In this document: positions 1 to 8,489 of the stretch, one piece after another
Position numbering within the stretch: position 1 is the first letter of the stretch
Layout of the letters: each line of letters opens with the position of its first letter
Source: CAYFMP01 sp964344215
GTDB lineage: Bacteria > Pseudomonadota > Alphaproteobacteria > Rhodospirillales > Casp-alpha2
Length of the DNA: 23,017 bases
Direction of reading: 5' to 3'
Assembly: GCA_964344215.1 (NCBI GenBank)
Contig: CAYFMP010000062.1
Span: 1-23,017 of the forward strand
Notes under the pieces: model-generated
The model's input: the letters and a program-made list of their open reading frames with translations, nothing else
Told to the model about the DNA's origin: nothing
The model's database searches: none
Translations under genes and position numbers: made by a program

Positions 1-748
1 CCCCCACTTCGAGGGCGAAGTGCTCGAGTTCGGTGCCCGGAAAAATCCTGACATTGTGGAGATACGGGAAGTCGAGCCAGCGGATGCTCTTGATGTAGTT
101 CAGCGTCATCATGGCTTCGTCTTCCGTTTCCGTCGGGAAGCCGTGCATGGCGTTCAGGGTCAGGATGACGGACGGGTATTTCTCGGTGATGTATTGCAGG
201 TTCTCGTGCAGGACATCGACATCGAGGCCCTTGCGCATGACCTTCTGCATCCTCGGCGAGGCGTGCTCGAGCGACAGATTGACGCCGACCGATCCGCCTT
301 CGACCATGAGGTCGATCATGTCCTTGTCCAAGAGGTCGCCCTTCAAGCCGGTCGGAAAGAAGAACTTCAAGTCGAGGCCGTGCTTGAGGACAAGTTCGAA
401 GAATTTGACGAAATCCTTGCGGTTGACGTTGAAAATATCGTCGATGAACTCGATGCGTTTGACGCCGATATCGGACAGCATCCTGATCTCGTCGAACAGG
501 TGCTCGACCGTGCGGCGGAAGTGGTTCTTCGAGGTCTTGTAGATGTCGCAATAAAAGCACTTGTAGGGACAGCCTCTGGTCGCCTGCACCGCCATCGAAT
601 GCTTGACGCCGGCGTGGCCGATGAAATGGTGGTAGGCGTCGTAATCGATCAGCGAGCGGTCGGTGACCGGGAAGGTGTCGAGGTCGCGAACCTGCGGACG
701 CGCGTCCGTCTGGTGGACCTGTATCGGATTGATTTCACGCTGGTTCAT
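1..748 (-). CDS. Radical SAM enzyme, C-terminus cut by window edge
   Basis: Translation of the complement gives an open frame from an ATG at 748 to the window edge. Residues 59-67 carry the CxxxCxxC [4Fe-4S]/SAM motif (Cys60, Cys64, Cys67, in RGCPYKCFYC). The N-terminal stretch (LDTFPVTDRSLIDYDAY) resembles the linker that normally follows a cobalamin-binding domain in B12-dependent radical SAM enzymes. That domain is absent here: an in-frame stop lies at 857-859, and no ATG, GTG or TTG lies between it and 748. The start is supported by GGGAG just upstream. The later part (GFPTETEDEAMMTLNYIKS, PGTELEHFAL) is also typical of this superfamily. The substrate cannot be told from sequence. Its position beside flagellin glycosylation genes suggests sugar, lipid or protein modification, but that is inference. 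The terminator at 868-928 makes it a separate transcription unit from the gene upstream. Confidence 0.85.
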   Translation of the reverse strand, partial: MNQREINPIQVHQTDARPQVRDLDTFPVTDRSLIDYDAYHHFIGHAGVKHSMAVQATRGCPYKCFYCDIYKTSKNHFRRTVEHLFDEIRMLSDIGVKRIEFIDDIFNVNRKDFVKFFELVLKHGLDLKFFFPTGLKGDLLDKDMIDLMVEGGSVGVNLSLEHASPRMQKVMRKGLDVDVLHENLQYITEKYPSVILTLNAMHGFPTETEDEAMMTLNYIKSIRWLDFPYLHNVRIFPGTELEHFALEVG

Positions 749-867
749 GGAAACTCCCGAATTCGTTCTTCGAATGGGTCGTTCGGCGGTGCCATCGTGA
801 ACCGAGCCTCGCCTGGGGTATGTGGGGTTTTTTAACCAGAATTTCCTACGAAATGTTTAATCATTCC

Positions 868-928
868 AAAAACCCGCCGCCCCGCGCCCGCACCGCCGGA
901 TTTGCGGTACCGGGCAGGCGTGGGCGGC
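868..928 (-). terminator. Strong intrinsic terminator after the TPR/beta-sandwich gene
   Basis: Read on the minus strand, arms GCCGCCC (928-922) and GGGCGGC (882-876) enclose two further paired segments: GCCCG with CGGGC (915-911 and 890-886) and ACCGC with GCGGT (908-904 and 896-892). A 7-base loop lies at the tip, and five T follow at 872-868. The stem is long, very GC-rich and placed 17 bases after the stop codon at 945. It should end the transcript running from asnB through the 870-codon gene. Confidence 0.7.
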
Positions 929-944
929 CATCATACCACGAATT

Positions 945-3557
945 TCACGCATCTTCGTTGCCGAGATCGCCCGAAGCGTCGATTTCGACCTCGATTTCGT
1001 TGCTTCGTCCGGTTTCGTTGGTCGCCGTCAGCTTGACCGCGTAGCCTCGGTCGGCTTCGAGTCCGTCTATGGTTACGGTCGCGTGGCGGGGTGTTTCGGA
1101 ACGGCCGACGGCAATCGTTTGGCGGCGGGTCTCGCCGCTCGAACGGTCCTCGATGTCGGCGTCGAGGTCGGCGAACGTACCCATCGCCGTCAGCCGCACC
1201 AACAGCGTCGCCCGCCTGTCGTCGCGCCCGATGACGCGTCCCCATTGAACGATCGGAACCGCCCGGTTCGGCACATCGAAGGTCATGACCGCGCTTTCGG
1301 CCATTCCCGCCTGGTTTTCGGCGACCAACCGATAGTGGACGGTGGCGCCCGGCTCGATGCCGATAACGTCTTCGGAGACCGAGCACGACTCGATCTCCGG
1401 CAGCGGCGACAACCCCTCGCCAAACGCCTCGATCGCGTCCAGTCCCCAGCGTTCGCCGCGATAGCCGGAAACGATGCGGAGTTTCAGGAAACGGCAGCCG
1501 AACGGTTCATCAAGGATACAGATGGAAGCCAAGTTCAAGGGTTCCGGTTTGTCGAGCGGAGCGGTGCCGACGACGCCGGCGGCATCGGCCTGAAGTTCGG
1601 CCGACCAGACCTCGGTGAATTCCCCGCCGTCGTCCGACACCAGCACCTCGATCCGTCTCGACGGCCAAATCGGGTCCTGAAAGACGCGCACGCTCTCGAT
1701 TTTCGCTTCGCCGGCAAACCGCCAAACAAACTCCTGCGGCGCCTCAGGTTCGGGTCCACTGCGCCAGCAATGCCCGGCATGGCCGATCCAGCCGCCCGTC
1801 AACCCTGCCGGATCGTCGAGCGAACCGCCCGGCCACGCCACGATCCGGCTCCCGAACCCCGGTCCCAACAGCGAGTGGGAGCGACAGCGCAAGGACAGTG
1901 CGGCCAGTTCGAGAACGCCGTCCGGCGTATCGATGTCGCGGCCACAGACGAAGCAGAGATTGAGGTTGCCGCGGTTGCGGCTGAGCGACTGGCCGAGCGG
2001 ATAGTAGCGGTAACGGCCCATCTGGCCACCCATCTCCTCGATGTTGTTGCCGGCGAACGACCAATCGGCGCTGTTGTCGCGGAACCGCCATGTCAGGGTC
2101 CGCCATTGGCCGTCGGCGACGACCGTAGGGCCGGCCAGCGAACCGGTCAGCGCCCACGGTACGGCATCTTCCATGTGGTGAGGGATCAGCGCCGTGCCGG
2201 TGGCTGCGTGGAACCAGGCGACGAGCCGGAAATCACGGGTATCCAGATCGTCGCTTCGCAAGGTGGCGCTCAACTCGGCGTCGCGGAGGTCGAGCATCTC
2301 TCCGGGATAGGCCTTCTTGGGATAGACCTCTCCGCCGTAGACGCCGCCGACCCGGTCGCGGACATGGATGGCGCTATGCCAGCCGAGCACCAGATCGACG
2401 ATGCCTATGCCGTTGATGTGGTTGCGGTCCTTGCCGAACGGCGAGGGCAGGACCATGACGACGGGCTCATCCGATTGTGGACCGGTCCCGTCGAGCTCCG
2501 ATCCGGCGTCGCGGAAACCGACGCCGAACGAATAGGCGGTAATGCGATAGTACCGGTTGGCCCCGTTCTCGACGACCCGCCGGTCACGCGGCGGCGGCAC
2601 GGCGCGCGTCGGTGTCGTCTTCTCCAGATTGTCGGGATCGGTCCCGTAGCGGAAATGAAAGCGGGTCGGCAACGTGCTGCCGCCGACGGCGCCGTTAAAG
2701 GTGAGGCCGGCGGTGCCGATCGGCGTCGCCTGTTCGGCGGCGGCTTGCGGCGGGCCGTCGAGCGGTACGACGAACGTCACCCATTCGCCGGAGCTCTCGC
2801 CGTCGCCGGTCGCAACCGACAGGCGGGTCCGGTAGGCCGCTCCCGGTGTTAGATCCGATACGGCTGCCTGGTAGACCGAGACGCCGTCGCCGCCGTTGTC
2901 GGCGACCTCGGCTTCGATTTCGCGTTCCTCGCCGTCGTCGCCACACACCAAGAAACAGGCGGCAGCCGTCTCCGGCGATTGCAGCGCGCCGACCAACTCG
3001 GCGCCGCCTTGACCGACCGCCAACGGATGCCAGGTCCGCACGGCTCCGGGCCCGATCGTCGCATTGCCACCATCCACTATCCGCCCCGAGCGCGGTCCGT
3101 CGAAAGCGGCGAAGGTATTGGGTTGATAGTGGTAACCGCGGTCGCAATGCGCCTGCATCCATTCGCGAACCCGGCGAAGCTCTTCGGCTCTTCCCAGCTC
3201 CCGACAGGCCCAATGCAGGTTGCGGTAGACCTCGATATCGTCCGGGGTGTCCTCCAACAAGCCCTCGGCCATACGATAGGCGTCCTCGAACTTGCCGGCC
3301 GTCAGGTAGGTGCCGGTCAGATTGCGCCGGACGTCGAGGTTGTCCGGGATCCGCTCGTGCGCGCGCTCGAAGAACCCGATGGCGCCGAGCGGATCGCCTT
3401 GCCGGAAGCAGGCGACGCCGGACCCGTAAAGGGCGTCGACGTGATCCGGATCGTCCTTCAGGGCCTGACCGAAAACCTCCAGCAGCCGCGGCAACTGGGC
3501 CGGGTCCGCCGTATGGACCGTGCGGGCGATGTCGGGAGAGATTTCGTCTCGTTTCAT
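945..3557 (-). CDS. TPR protein with large beta-sandwich C-terminus (Fn3-like and discoidin-like), function unknown
   Basis: 870 residues starting at ATG 3557, with AAGG about 12 bases upstream. Residues 1-130 are TPR-like helical repeats (for example LYGSGVACFRQGDPLGAIGF) resembling the N-termini of the TPR glycosyltransferases in this window. The rest is predicted beta-rich. It has fibronectin-III-like ends (VSDLTPGAAYRTRLSV near 235, GLEADRGYAVKLTATNETG near 845), a jelly-roll-like middle, and a discoidin/F5-8C-like segment (KIESVRVFQDPIWPSRRIEV through FLKLRIVSGYRGERWGLDAI). No catalytic motif, signal peptide or membrane helix is visible. It lies 15 bases after asnB and is probably co-transcribed with it, ending at the terminator at 868-928. 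The beta domains suggest carbohydrate or surface binding (inference). The domain assignments come from pattern reading and are tentative. Confidence 0.8.
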   Translation of the reverse strand: MKRDEISPDIARTVHTADPAQLPRLLEVFGQALKDDPDHVDALYGSGVACFRQGDPLGAIGFFERAHERIPDNLDVRRNLTGTYLTAGKFEDAYRMAEGLLEDTPDDIEVYRNLHWACRELGRAEELRRVREWMQAHCDRGYHYQPNTFAAFDGPRSGRIVDGGNATIGPGAVRTWHPLAVGQGGAELVGALQSPETAAACFLVCGDDGEEREIEAEVADNGGDGVSVYQAAVSDLTPGAAYRTRLSVATGDGESSGEWVTFVVPLDGPPQAAAEQATPIGTAGLTFNGAVGGSTLPTRFHFRYGTDPDNLEKTTPTRAVPPPRDRRVVENGANRYYRITAYSFGVGFRDAGSELDGTGPQSDEPVVMVLPSPFGKDRNHINGIGIVDLVLGWHSAIHVRDRVGGVYGGEVYPKKAYPGEMLDLRDAELSATLRSDDLDTRDFRLVAWFHAATGTALIPHHMEDAVPWALTGSLAGPTVVADGQWRTLTWRFRDNSADWSFAGNNIEEMGGQMGRYRYYPLGQSLSRNRGNLNLCFVCGRDIDTPDGVLELAALSLRCRSHSLLGPGFGSRIVAWPGGSLDDPAGLTGGWIGHAGHCWRSGPEPEAPQEFVWRFAGEAKIESVRVFQDPIWPSRRIEVLVSDDGGEFTEVWSAELQADAAGVVGTAPLDKPEPLNLASICILDEPFGCRFLKLRIVSGYRGERWGLDAIEAFGEGLSPLPEIESCSVSEDVIGIEPGATVHYRLVAENQAGMAESAVMTFDVPNRAVPIVQWGRVIGRDDRRATLLVRLTAMGTFADLDADIEDRSSGETRRQTIAVGRSETPRHATVTIDGLEADRGYAVKLTATNETGRSNEIEVEIDASGDLGNEDA

Positions 3558-3572
3558 TCGATCACGCGGCCT

Positions 3573-5423
3573 TCACGGGGACCAGGCCTGGTGGTGGTCG
3601 AGAAAAGTCTTGGCGGAGATAAAGCTGAACAGGAACTTCGACAGGCTGTTCGAAGTCATGTCGCCGGCCAGGAAACCCTCGATGGCGTCGCGCCGCACCA
3701 GATCGAAGATCGGGCTGTCGCCGAGCAGGCGTTCGCGGGTGGCCGGATCGTCGCGGTCGATCAGCGAGTCGATGGAGGCGTTGAAGCCGCGCTTGCGGGT
3801 ATCGAGGCGCACCTGGTCGGGGACCAGCCCGTCGCCGGCCCGCCTCAGCAGCAGCTTGGCAAACCCCTCGCCGATCAGATGCTCGCTCGGCACCGTGAAC
3901 AGGAACTCGGCCAATCGGCGGTCCAGGTAGGGCGAGCGATTCTCGACCGAATAGAGCATGGAGTTGCGGTCGTCCTCATGCAGGATGACCGGGATGACCT
4001 CGTGGAAAAGCTCGTTCAGCATGCGGCTGCGCAGCACCTCGCCGCCGTAATCGGTCTCGGTGAACTCCTCGCGGAACGGCCGCGCCAGCAGGCTCTCGAA
4101 CAGGTCGCGGTCGAGCAACAGGTGATCGCGCCGGTCGGGATCGTCGGCGAAGGCAAGCGGGTCCTGCAGCAAGGGGTTTTGGACGTGGGCGCCGAGGCCG
4201 CCTTTCCACTCGGCAACAAGGGTGCCGAGGTCGATGGCCGGATCCGTTTTCGCGCGCTCCGCCATCTGGCCCAGCCATAGGGCGTAGTGGTCGTAATAGC
4301 CGGTGAACAGCTCGTCGGCCGCGGTGCCGGAAACCGCCACCTTGAAACCGGCCTCGGCAATGGCTTCGGAAAGGAACGAGTGGACGTAGTAGCTGATGGT
4401 GGCGACCGGCGCGTCGTGGTAGGCGACCAGCCGTTCCATGCGCTCGAAGAAACCGGCCGTCGAGGTATGGGTGACGTGGTGGCGGCAGCCCAGGTGCGCA
4501 ACCACCCGTTCGATGTTGGCGGTTTCGTCGTAGCGCTCGTCCTTGTCGATGATCGAGAAGCAATGGATGTCGCGCTCGAATCGTCTGGCGGCGATCGCCG
4601 CCAGGGTCGCCGAATCGATGCCGCCCGAAAGGCAGAACGCCAGCGGCACGTCGGCCCGAAGGCGGACGCGGACCGAGTCGAACAACCGCTGGCGGGCGCC
4701 GTCAAGCGCCTCTTCGGCGCTCATCGGCTTCGGTGCGAAGGCGAGCCGCCAATAGGACCGGGGAGACGGCGCTTCGGCCTTGTCGAGGCGGGCCAGCGAA
4801 GCCGCCGGAAACTCGGCGACGCCGTCGAAGAAGGTCTCGGGGTGCTTGAACAGGAACCGGTAGCCGTTGACCAGGTATCTCAGGATCTGGGTGTGGTTGA
4901 CGTCGGGTTTGCGGCCCGCAAGCGCCGCCAGGGCTTTCACCTCGGAAGCGAAATAGAGTGTATCACCGAGGGCTTGAACGTAGAGCGGCTTTTCGCCGAA
5001 CGGATCGCGGCTCAACAGCAATTCGCCGGCTTGCGAATCGAACAAGGCGAGCGCCCACATCCCCTCGAAGCGCTCGAAACACCCGTCCCCCCATTGCCGA
5101 TAGGCGGCAAGCAGAACCTCGGTGTCCGATTCGGTCTCGAAGGCGTGGCCGGCCGCCTCCAGCTCGGTGCGGAGTTCGATGAAATTGTAAATCTCGCCGT
5201 TGAAGACCATGACCATGCCGTCGCGCTCGAACGGCTGGTCGGCGCGGCGGTCGAGATCGATGATGGCGAGGCGGGTGTGGATCAGACACAGGTTGGCGCC
5301 GTTGAAACCCAGGTTGACGACGCCTTCGGCGTCCGGTCCCCGGTTGCCGAGGGCGGTGATCGCCGCGTCTATGCGCGTCTGGGGCGGCGGTGTCGGGGCA
5401 ATGGCGCCGGCGATTCCACACAT
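3573..5423 (-). CDS. asnB: Asparagine synthase (glutamine-hydrolysing) type amidotransferase
   Basis: 616 residues, normal length for the AsnB family. The mature N-terminus would be Cys2 (MCGIAGAI), the class II glutamine amidotransferase nucleophile. NRGPDAEG (27-34), FNGEIYN (74-80) and ESDTEVLL (98-105) line the glutaminase site. The synthetase half has the PP-loop ATP motif SGGIDSAT (266-273), and NRSPYLDRRLAEFL is present near the C-terminus. Family chemistry is ATP-dependent transfer of ammonia from glutamine to a carboxylate, classically aspartate to asparagine. Copies inside polysaccharide or glycosylation loci may instead amidate a sugar acid; that is inference here. It is followed 15 bases later by the TPR/beta-sandwich gene. 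The Shine-Dalgarno sequence is weak (AGAGAA). Confidence 0.93.
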   Translation of the reverse strand: MCGIAGAIAPTPPPQTRIDAAITALGNRGPDAEGVVNLGFNGANLCLIHTRLAIIDLDRRADQPFERDGMVMVFNGEIYNFIELRTELEAAGHAFETESDTEVLLAAYRQWGDGCFERFEGMWALALFDSQAGELLLSRDPFGEKPLYVQALGDTLYFASEVKALAALAGRKPDVNHTQILRYLVNGYRFLFKHPETFFDGVAEFPAASLARLDKAEAPSPRSYWRLAFAPKPMSAEEALDGARQRLFDSVRVRLRADVPLAFCLSGGIDSATLAAIAARRFERDIHCFSIIDKDERYDETANIERVVAHLGCRHHVTHTSTAGFFERMERLVAYHDAPVATISYYVHSFLSEAIAEAGFKVAVSGTAADELFTGYYDHYALWLGQMAERAKTDPAIDLGTLVAEWKGGLGAHVQNPLLQDPLAFADDPDRRDHLLLDRDLFESLLARPFREEFTETDYGGEVLRSRMLNELFHEVIPVILHEDDRNSMLYSVENRSPYLDRRLAEFLFTVPSEHLIGEGFAKLLLRRAGDGLVPDQVRLDTRKRGFNASIDSLIDRDDPATRERLLGDSPIFDLVRRDAIEGFLAGDMTSNSLSKFLFSFISAKTFLDHHQAWSP

Positions 5424-5443
5424 CGTTCTCTAATCTCACATAA

Positions 5444-5456
5444 GCCCTGATAGGGC
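5444..5456. repeat. Short inverted repeat in the asnB leader
   Basis: GCCCT-gat-AGGGC is a perfect 5-base inverted repeat with a 3-base centre, 21 bases before the asnB start codon. In RNA it would form a compact hairpin in the asnB 5' leader; in DNA it could be an operator half-site pair. The 5424-5571 gap between asnB and the divergent glycosyltransferase must hold promoters for both genes, but I see no convincing -35/-10 pair. Confidence 0.25.
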
Positions 5457-5474
5457 GCAAGGGAGCGACGGATG

Positions 5475-5512
5475 GGCGCGGCCGACGCCCCCTGGCCGGG
5501 CGCCGTGTTTTT
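5475..5512 (+). terminator. Terminator-like hairpin in leader of the TPR/glycosyltransferase
   Basis: On the plus strand GGCGC-GGCC pairs with GGCC-GG-GCGCC (nine pairs with a two-base bulge, 10-base loop), followed by GTG and five T (5508-5512). No plus-strand gene lies upstream, so if functional it would act as an attenuator in the leader of the gene starting at 5572. In GC-rich DNA a chance hairpin is a real possibility. Confidence 0.3.
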
Positions 5513-5571
5513 CCATAAGATCGTCGTCCGACGGCGCCGGTTGCCGTCAGCTCAGGGATTTGGTCGGTTTG

Positions 5572-6669
5572 ATGAACGAACATCCGCTCGCCGAGGCGGC
5601 GAGGCGCGCCACCAGTTTCAGGAACGAGGGCAGGCTGTTCGAAGCCGAAGCCTTGTTTCGCCAGCTGGTTCAAGCCGAACCCGACTACCCGATGGCGCAC
5701 TACGTCTACGGCAACTTGAAGCTTCTTCTCGGCGACTACGAGGCGGCGTGGCCGTTGTTCCAGCGCCGTCTCGACGACGAGTTCTACAGACGCAAGGGGA
5801 CGATGAACCTGCCGCAGCCGTTCTGGGACGGCGGCGAGCAGCCGGACAGGACCCTGCTGGTTCATATCGACCAGGGGATCGGCGACGCCATCCTATGCGC
5901 CCGCTACATGCCGGCCGTGGCCGAGAAGGTCGGTCAGGCCATATTCGCCGTGCACGCAGGCATGGGGCGGTTTTTTTCGTCCGTCGATCCCCGTATCCGG
6001 ATCGCCGAAGTCGGCGACCCGGTCCCCGAATTCGACCTCCACATCGACGCCTTCAGCCTGCCGGTGCTGTTCGATGCGGCGCCGGGCAATATCCCCGAAC
6101 CGCCCTATCTGAGCGCCGAGCCGGAATTGGCGGCGAAATGGAGGCAGCGGCTGGGCGGGTCGGGTCTCGCGGTCGGGGTCGCTTGGCAGGGCAATCCGGA
6201 CCACGCACGCGACGAGGAAAGGTCCATGAAAATCAGTGACCTGCTTCCGATGTTACAGGTTCCGGGGGTGCGCTTCTACGGCCTTCAGGTGGGGCCGGGC
6301 GCCGAGCAGGCGGCCGACCTGCCGTCTGCCGTCGCCTTCGAGAGTCTCGAGCAGGAACTGAGCGAAGCGGCCGACAACATGGTCGATACGGCGGCCGCGG
6401 TTGCCAACCTGGACCTTGTCGTTTCCGTCGATTCGGCGGTCGCCCATCTGGCCGCCGCCATGGGACGCCCGACCTGGGTGCCGACCTACATGGTTCCCGA
6501 CTGGCGCTGGCTGATGATCACCGGCACCGAGCCGCTGCGTTACCGCAACGCGCCGTGGTATCCGGCCGCTCGGGTATTTCCCGCCAAGCAGCGCTACGAC
6601 TGGACGGCGCCGGTCGCCGAAATGGCCGAGTTGCTGGCGGCGGCGTCGGCGTCGGCGACGCCAGCCTAG
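5572..6669 (+). CDS. TPR protein with GT9/heptosyltransferase-like glycosyltransferase domain
   Basis: 365 residues from ATG 5572. TTG codons at 5560 and 5569 are in frame, but AGGGA at 5554-5558 is too close to 5560, and the TPR start fits the ATG. Residues 5-70 form TPR-like helices (FRNEGRLFEAEALFRQLVQ, GDYEAAWPLFQRRL). The remainder matches TPR-linked glycosyltransferases related to heptosyltransferases: HIDQGIGDAILCARYMP, VGVAWQGNPDHARDEERS and the donor-site region SVDSAVAHLAAAMGRPTWV followed by PDWRW. It is a paralogue of the enzyme at 11908-13443, sharing each of these blocks. It stands alone on its strand and converges with neuB, with 13 bases between stop codons. A role in building or adding flagellin glycan is inferred from context; the sugar donor is unknown. 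Confidence 0.88.
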   Translation: MNEHPLAEAARRATSFRNEGRLFEAEALFRQLVQAEPDYPMAHYVYGNLKLLLGDYEAAWPLFQRRLDDEFYRRKGTMNLPQPFWDGGEQPDRTLLVHIDQGIGDAILCARYMPAVAEKVGQAIFAVHAGMGRFFSSVDPRIRIAEVGDPVPEFDLHIDAFSLPVLFDAAPGNIPEPPYLSAEPELAAKWRQRLGGSGLAVGVAWQGNPDHARDEERSMKISDLLPMLQVPGVRFYGLQVGPGAEQAADLPSAVAFESLEQELSEAADNMVDTAAAVANLDLVVSVDSAVAHLAAAMGRPTWVPTYMVPDWRWLMITGTEPLRYRNAPWYPAARVFPAKQRYDWTAPVAEMAELLAAASASATPA

Positions 6670-6682
6670 AGGGACGCCGCCT

Positions 6683-7699
6683 TCACGACGGCTCCAGGTC
6701 GGCCCGGCAGAGCAACTCACCACGGGCCAGCGCCCTGGTCAGGCGGCGTCCGGGTATTTCGTCGATTTCGGTCGCCGGGATCTCCGTGGCCGGGCGCGCG
6801 AACATCAGGTCGTCGCGCGACAGCACCGTTCCGGCCGCCAGGTCGCGGGCGGCGACGACACCCTTGCGGACGATCCTCAGGTTGTCGAGTTCGCAGGCCT
6901 GGCGCTCCTTGGCCGCCTCGCCGAGGCTGGCGCGGACGGCGGCGGCCGCCTCGACAAGGCGCCGCATGTCGTCGGGATCGCAGGAAAGCGCGTGATCGCG
7001 GAATTCGCGGCCGGTCTTGCGATCGGTGAAGTGCGCTTCGATGACGCAGGCACCGAGCGCGATCGCCGCCAGGCACGGCTCGATACCGATGACGTGATTC
7101 GAATAGCCGACCCGGAGGCCGGTCGCTTCGGCCAGGTACGGCACGGCGCGCACGTTGGCCTGCTCGGCCGGGGTCGGATAGGCCGACACGCACTGCATCA
7201 GCACCAGCCGGTCGCGCACGTCGTCGGTTGCCGCCGCCTCGCGGAACCAGGCGACCGCGCGGGCCACTTCATCCATGGCGGCGAGGCCGGTCGACAGCAG
7301 AACCGGCTTGCCGGTGGTAGCGGTGGCCCGTATCACCGGCTCGAAATCAATGTCGCCGCTGGCGATTTTGAGGACCGGAAACAATTCGTCCAAGAGCGGC
7401 ACGACGTCCTCGGAAACGGCCGTCGAAAAAACCGGGAAGTCGATGGCGGCGGCCTCGCCGGCCAAGCTCCGGAATCCGTCCTCGCCGAGATCGAAGCCGC
7501 GCACCCTCTCGAGCCGGGCCGGATCGGAGGCGGACGCGTAGCGCTCCGGCGTGAAGGTCTGGAACTTGGCGGCGTCGGCGCCGGCCTCCTTGGCCTGCCG
7601 CATCAGGTCGACGGCAGTCTCGAGGTCGCCCTCGTGGTTGACGCCGATCTCGGCGACGACGACAACGTCACGATCCAGGTTCTTGCCGAAAAGCCGCAT
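6683..7699 (-). CDS. neuB: NeuB-family nonulosonic acid (sialic/pseudaminic/legionaminic) synthase with SAF domain
   Basis: 338 residues, the usual NeuB length. The TIM-barrel part shows AEIGVNHEGDLETAVDLM (16-33), AKFQTF, LKIASGDI, VLLSTGLA, YSNHVIG and the metal/substrate segment EAHFTDRKTG...DHALS. The C-terminal SAF (antifreeze-like) domain follows (VAARDLAAGTVLSRDDL). The family condenses phosphoenolpyruvate with a six-carbon N-acetylated sugar to give a nine-carbon 2-keto acid. The sequence alone does not separate sialic, legionaminic and pseudaminic synthases; SpsE of spore-coat polysaccharide loci is another relative. A strong AAGGAG lies 9 bases before ATG. It follows the cytidylyltransferase by 85 bases and ends the flbT-led run. 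No NeuC, PseB/C/H or Leg precursor genes are in the window, so the precursor must be made elsewhere. Confidence 0.93.
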   Translation of the reverse strand: MRLFGKNLDRDVVVVAEIGVNHEGDLETAVDLMRQAKEAGADAAKFQTFTPERYASASDPARLERVRGFDLGEDGFRSLAGEAAAIDFPVFSTAVSEDVVPLLDELFPVLKIASGDIDFEPVIRATATTGKPVLLSTGLAAMDEVARAVAWFREAAATDDVRDRLVLMQCVSAYPTPAEQANVRAVPYLAEATGLRVGYSNHVIGIEPCLAAIALGACVIEAHFTDRKTGREFRDHALSCDPDDMRRLVEAAAAVRASLGEAAKERQACELDNLRIVRKGVVAARDLAAGTVLSRDDLMFARPATEIPATEIDEIPGRRLTRALARGELLCRADLEPS

Positions 7700-7784
7700 C
7701 TTGCCGAACTCCTTCGAAGAGGCGGGGGGCGTCCCGGTGGCGCCGGGTTCGGGACCGAACGATACTCCCGTTGTTCCGACCCTG

Positions 7785-8489
7785 TCACGTTTCCGGCGCG
7801 AAAAGTTCGGGCTCGCGAGCCGCCAGGTCGACGACCTCGGTCAGGCCGAAGACCGGATTGAGCGCGTAGAGAGCGGAAAAAACCCGTTGCAGCCGCTCGT
7901 AGTCGGGCCTGGTGTCAAGCAACAGGCTGAGGTCCGACAAATAGGGTCGGTGGCGCAGATGGAACGCCGGATAGCGTTGTGGCTGGGAGGCGAAGATGCC
8001 GAGGAAATGATGCCGTTCCCCGAAATCGACGACCTCCGAGTCGGCCGACAGGATGCTGTCTGCGTCGATGATCTGGAACTCGTAACCGGCCGGATAGCCG
8101 CTCTTGTCGGGGACGGTGGCGAATTTCAAGCCGCCGCCGTAGGCGGCGATGAGTTCCGAGCAGACGGCCGGATCGACGGCCGGGCAGTCGCCCCAGAACC
8201 TGAGGACGGTATCGGCCTGCGTCGCCTCGGCGGCCAGCGCGAAGCGCTTGAGGATATCCTCCTCGGGGCCGCGCGTGACCTGAACGCCATCGAGGCCGCC
8301 GGCGAAGTCGATCAGGTCCCGTTGCTCGACGCCGTCCGGAATGCTGAAGCAGATGACGTCGACGGCCGTCATCGCCTTGATCCGCTCGACGATCCTATAG
8401 ACGGCGGGCTCGCCGGCCAGCGGCAGCATGACCTTGCCGGGTAGCCGGGTCGAGGTCATTCGGGCCTGGATGACGGCGGCCGTGGTCAT
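7785..8489 (-). CDS. SpsF/NeuA-like cytidylyltransferase (CMP-sugar activation)
   Basis: 234 residues beginning MTTAAVIQARMTSTRLPGK, the nucleotide-binding N-terminus of the SpsF/CMP-KDO synthetase-like cytidylyltransferases (QARMxSxRLPGK). RFWGDCPAVDP gives the acidic metal-binding motif, and RHRPYLSDLSLLLDTRPDYERL is typical of the SpsF C-terminus. It should activate the NeuB product, or a related sugar acid, as a CMP-sugar. SpsE/SpsF pairs of this type are known from polysaccharide loci. The start ATG at 8489 overlaps the stop of the sulfotransferase-like gene (8486-8488) in an ATGA junction, which implies translational coupling. The same frame stays open further upstream to 8903, but that extension is arginine-rich read-through inside the neighbouring gene and is not coding. 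Confidence 0.9.
   Translation of the reverse strand: MTTAAVIQARMTSTRLPGKVMLPLAGEPAVYRIVERIKAMTAVDVICFSIPDGVEQRDLIDFAGGLDGVQVTRGPEEDILKRFALAAEATQADTVLRFWGDCPAVDPAVCSELIAAYGGGLKFATVPDKSGYPAGYEFQIIDADSILSADSEVVDFGERHHFLGIFASQPQRYPAFHLRHRPYLSDLSLLLDTRPDYERLQRVFSALYALNPVFGLTEVVDLAAREPELFAPET

Noticed and set aside
20..835. Long plus-strand open frame over the radical SAM gene
   Set aside because: The minus strand encodes an unmistakable radical SAM protein with CxxxCxxC; the plus frame is its complement shadow. The same applies to the long plus frames across asnB, neuB, maf, GT41 and flgL.
5560..5571. TTG start for the first TPR/glycosyltransferase
   Set aside because: The only Shine-Dalgarno-like bases abut the codon; ATG 5572 is preferred.
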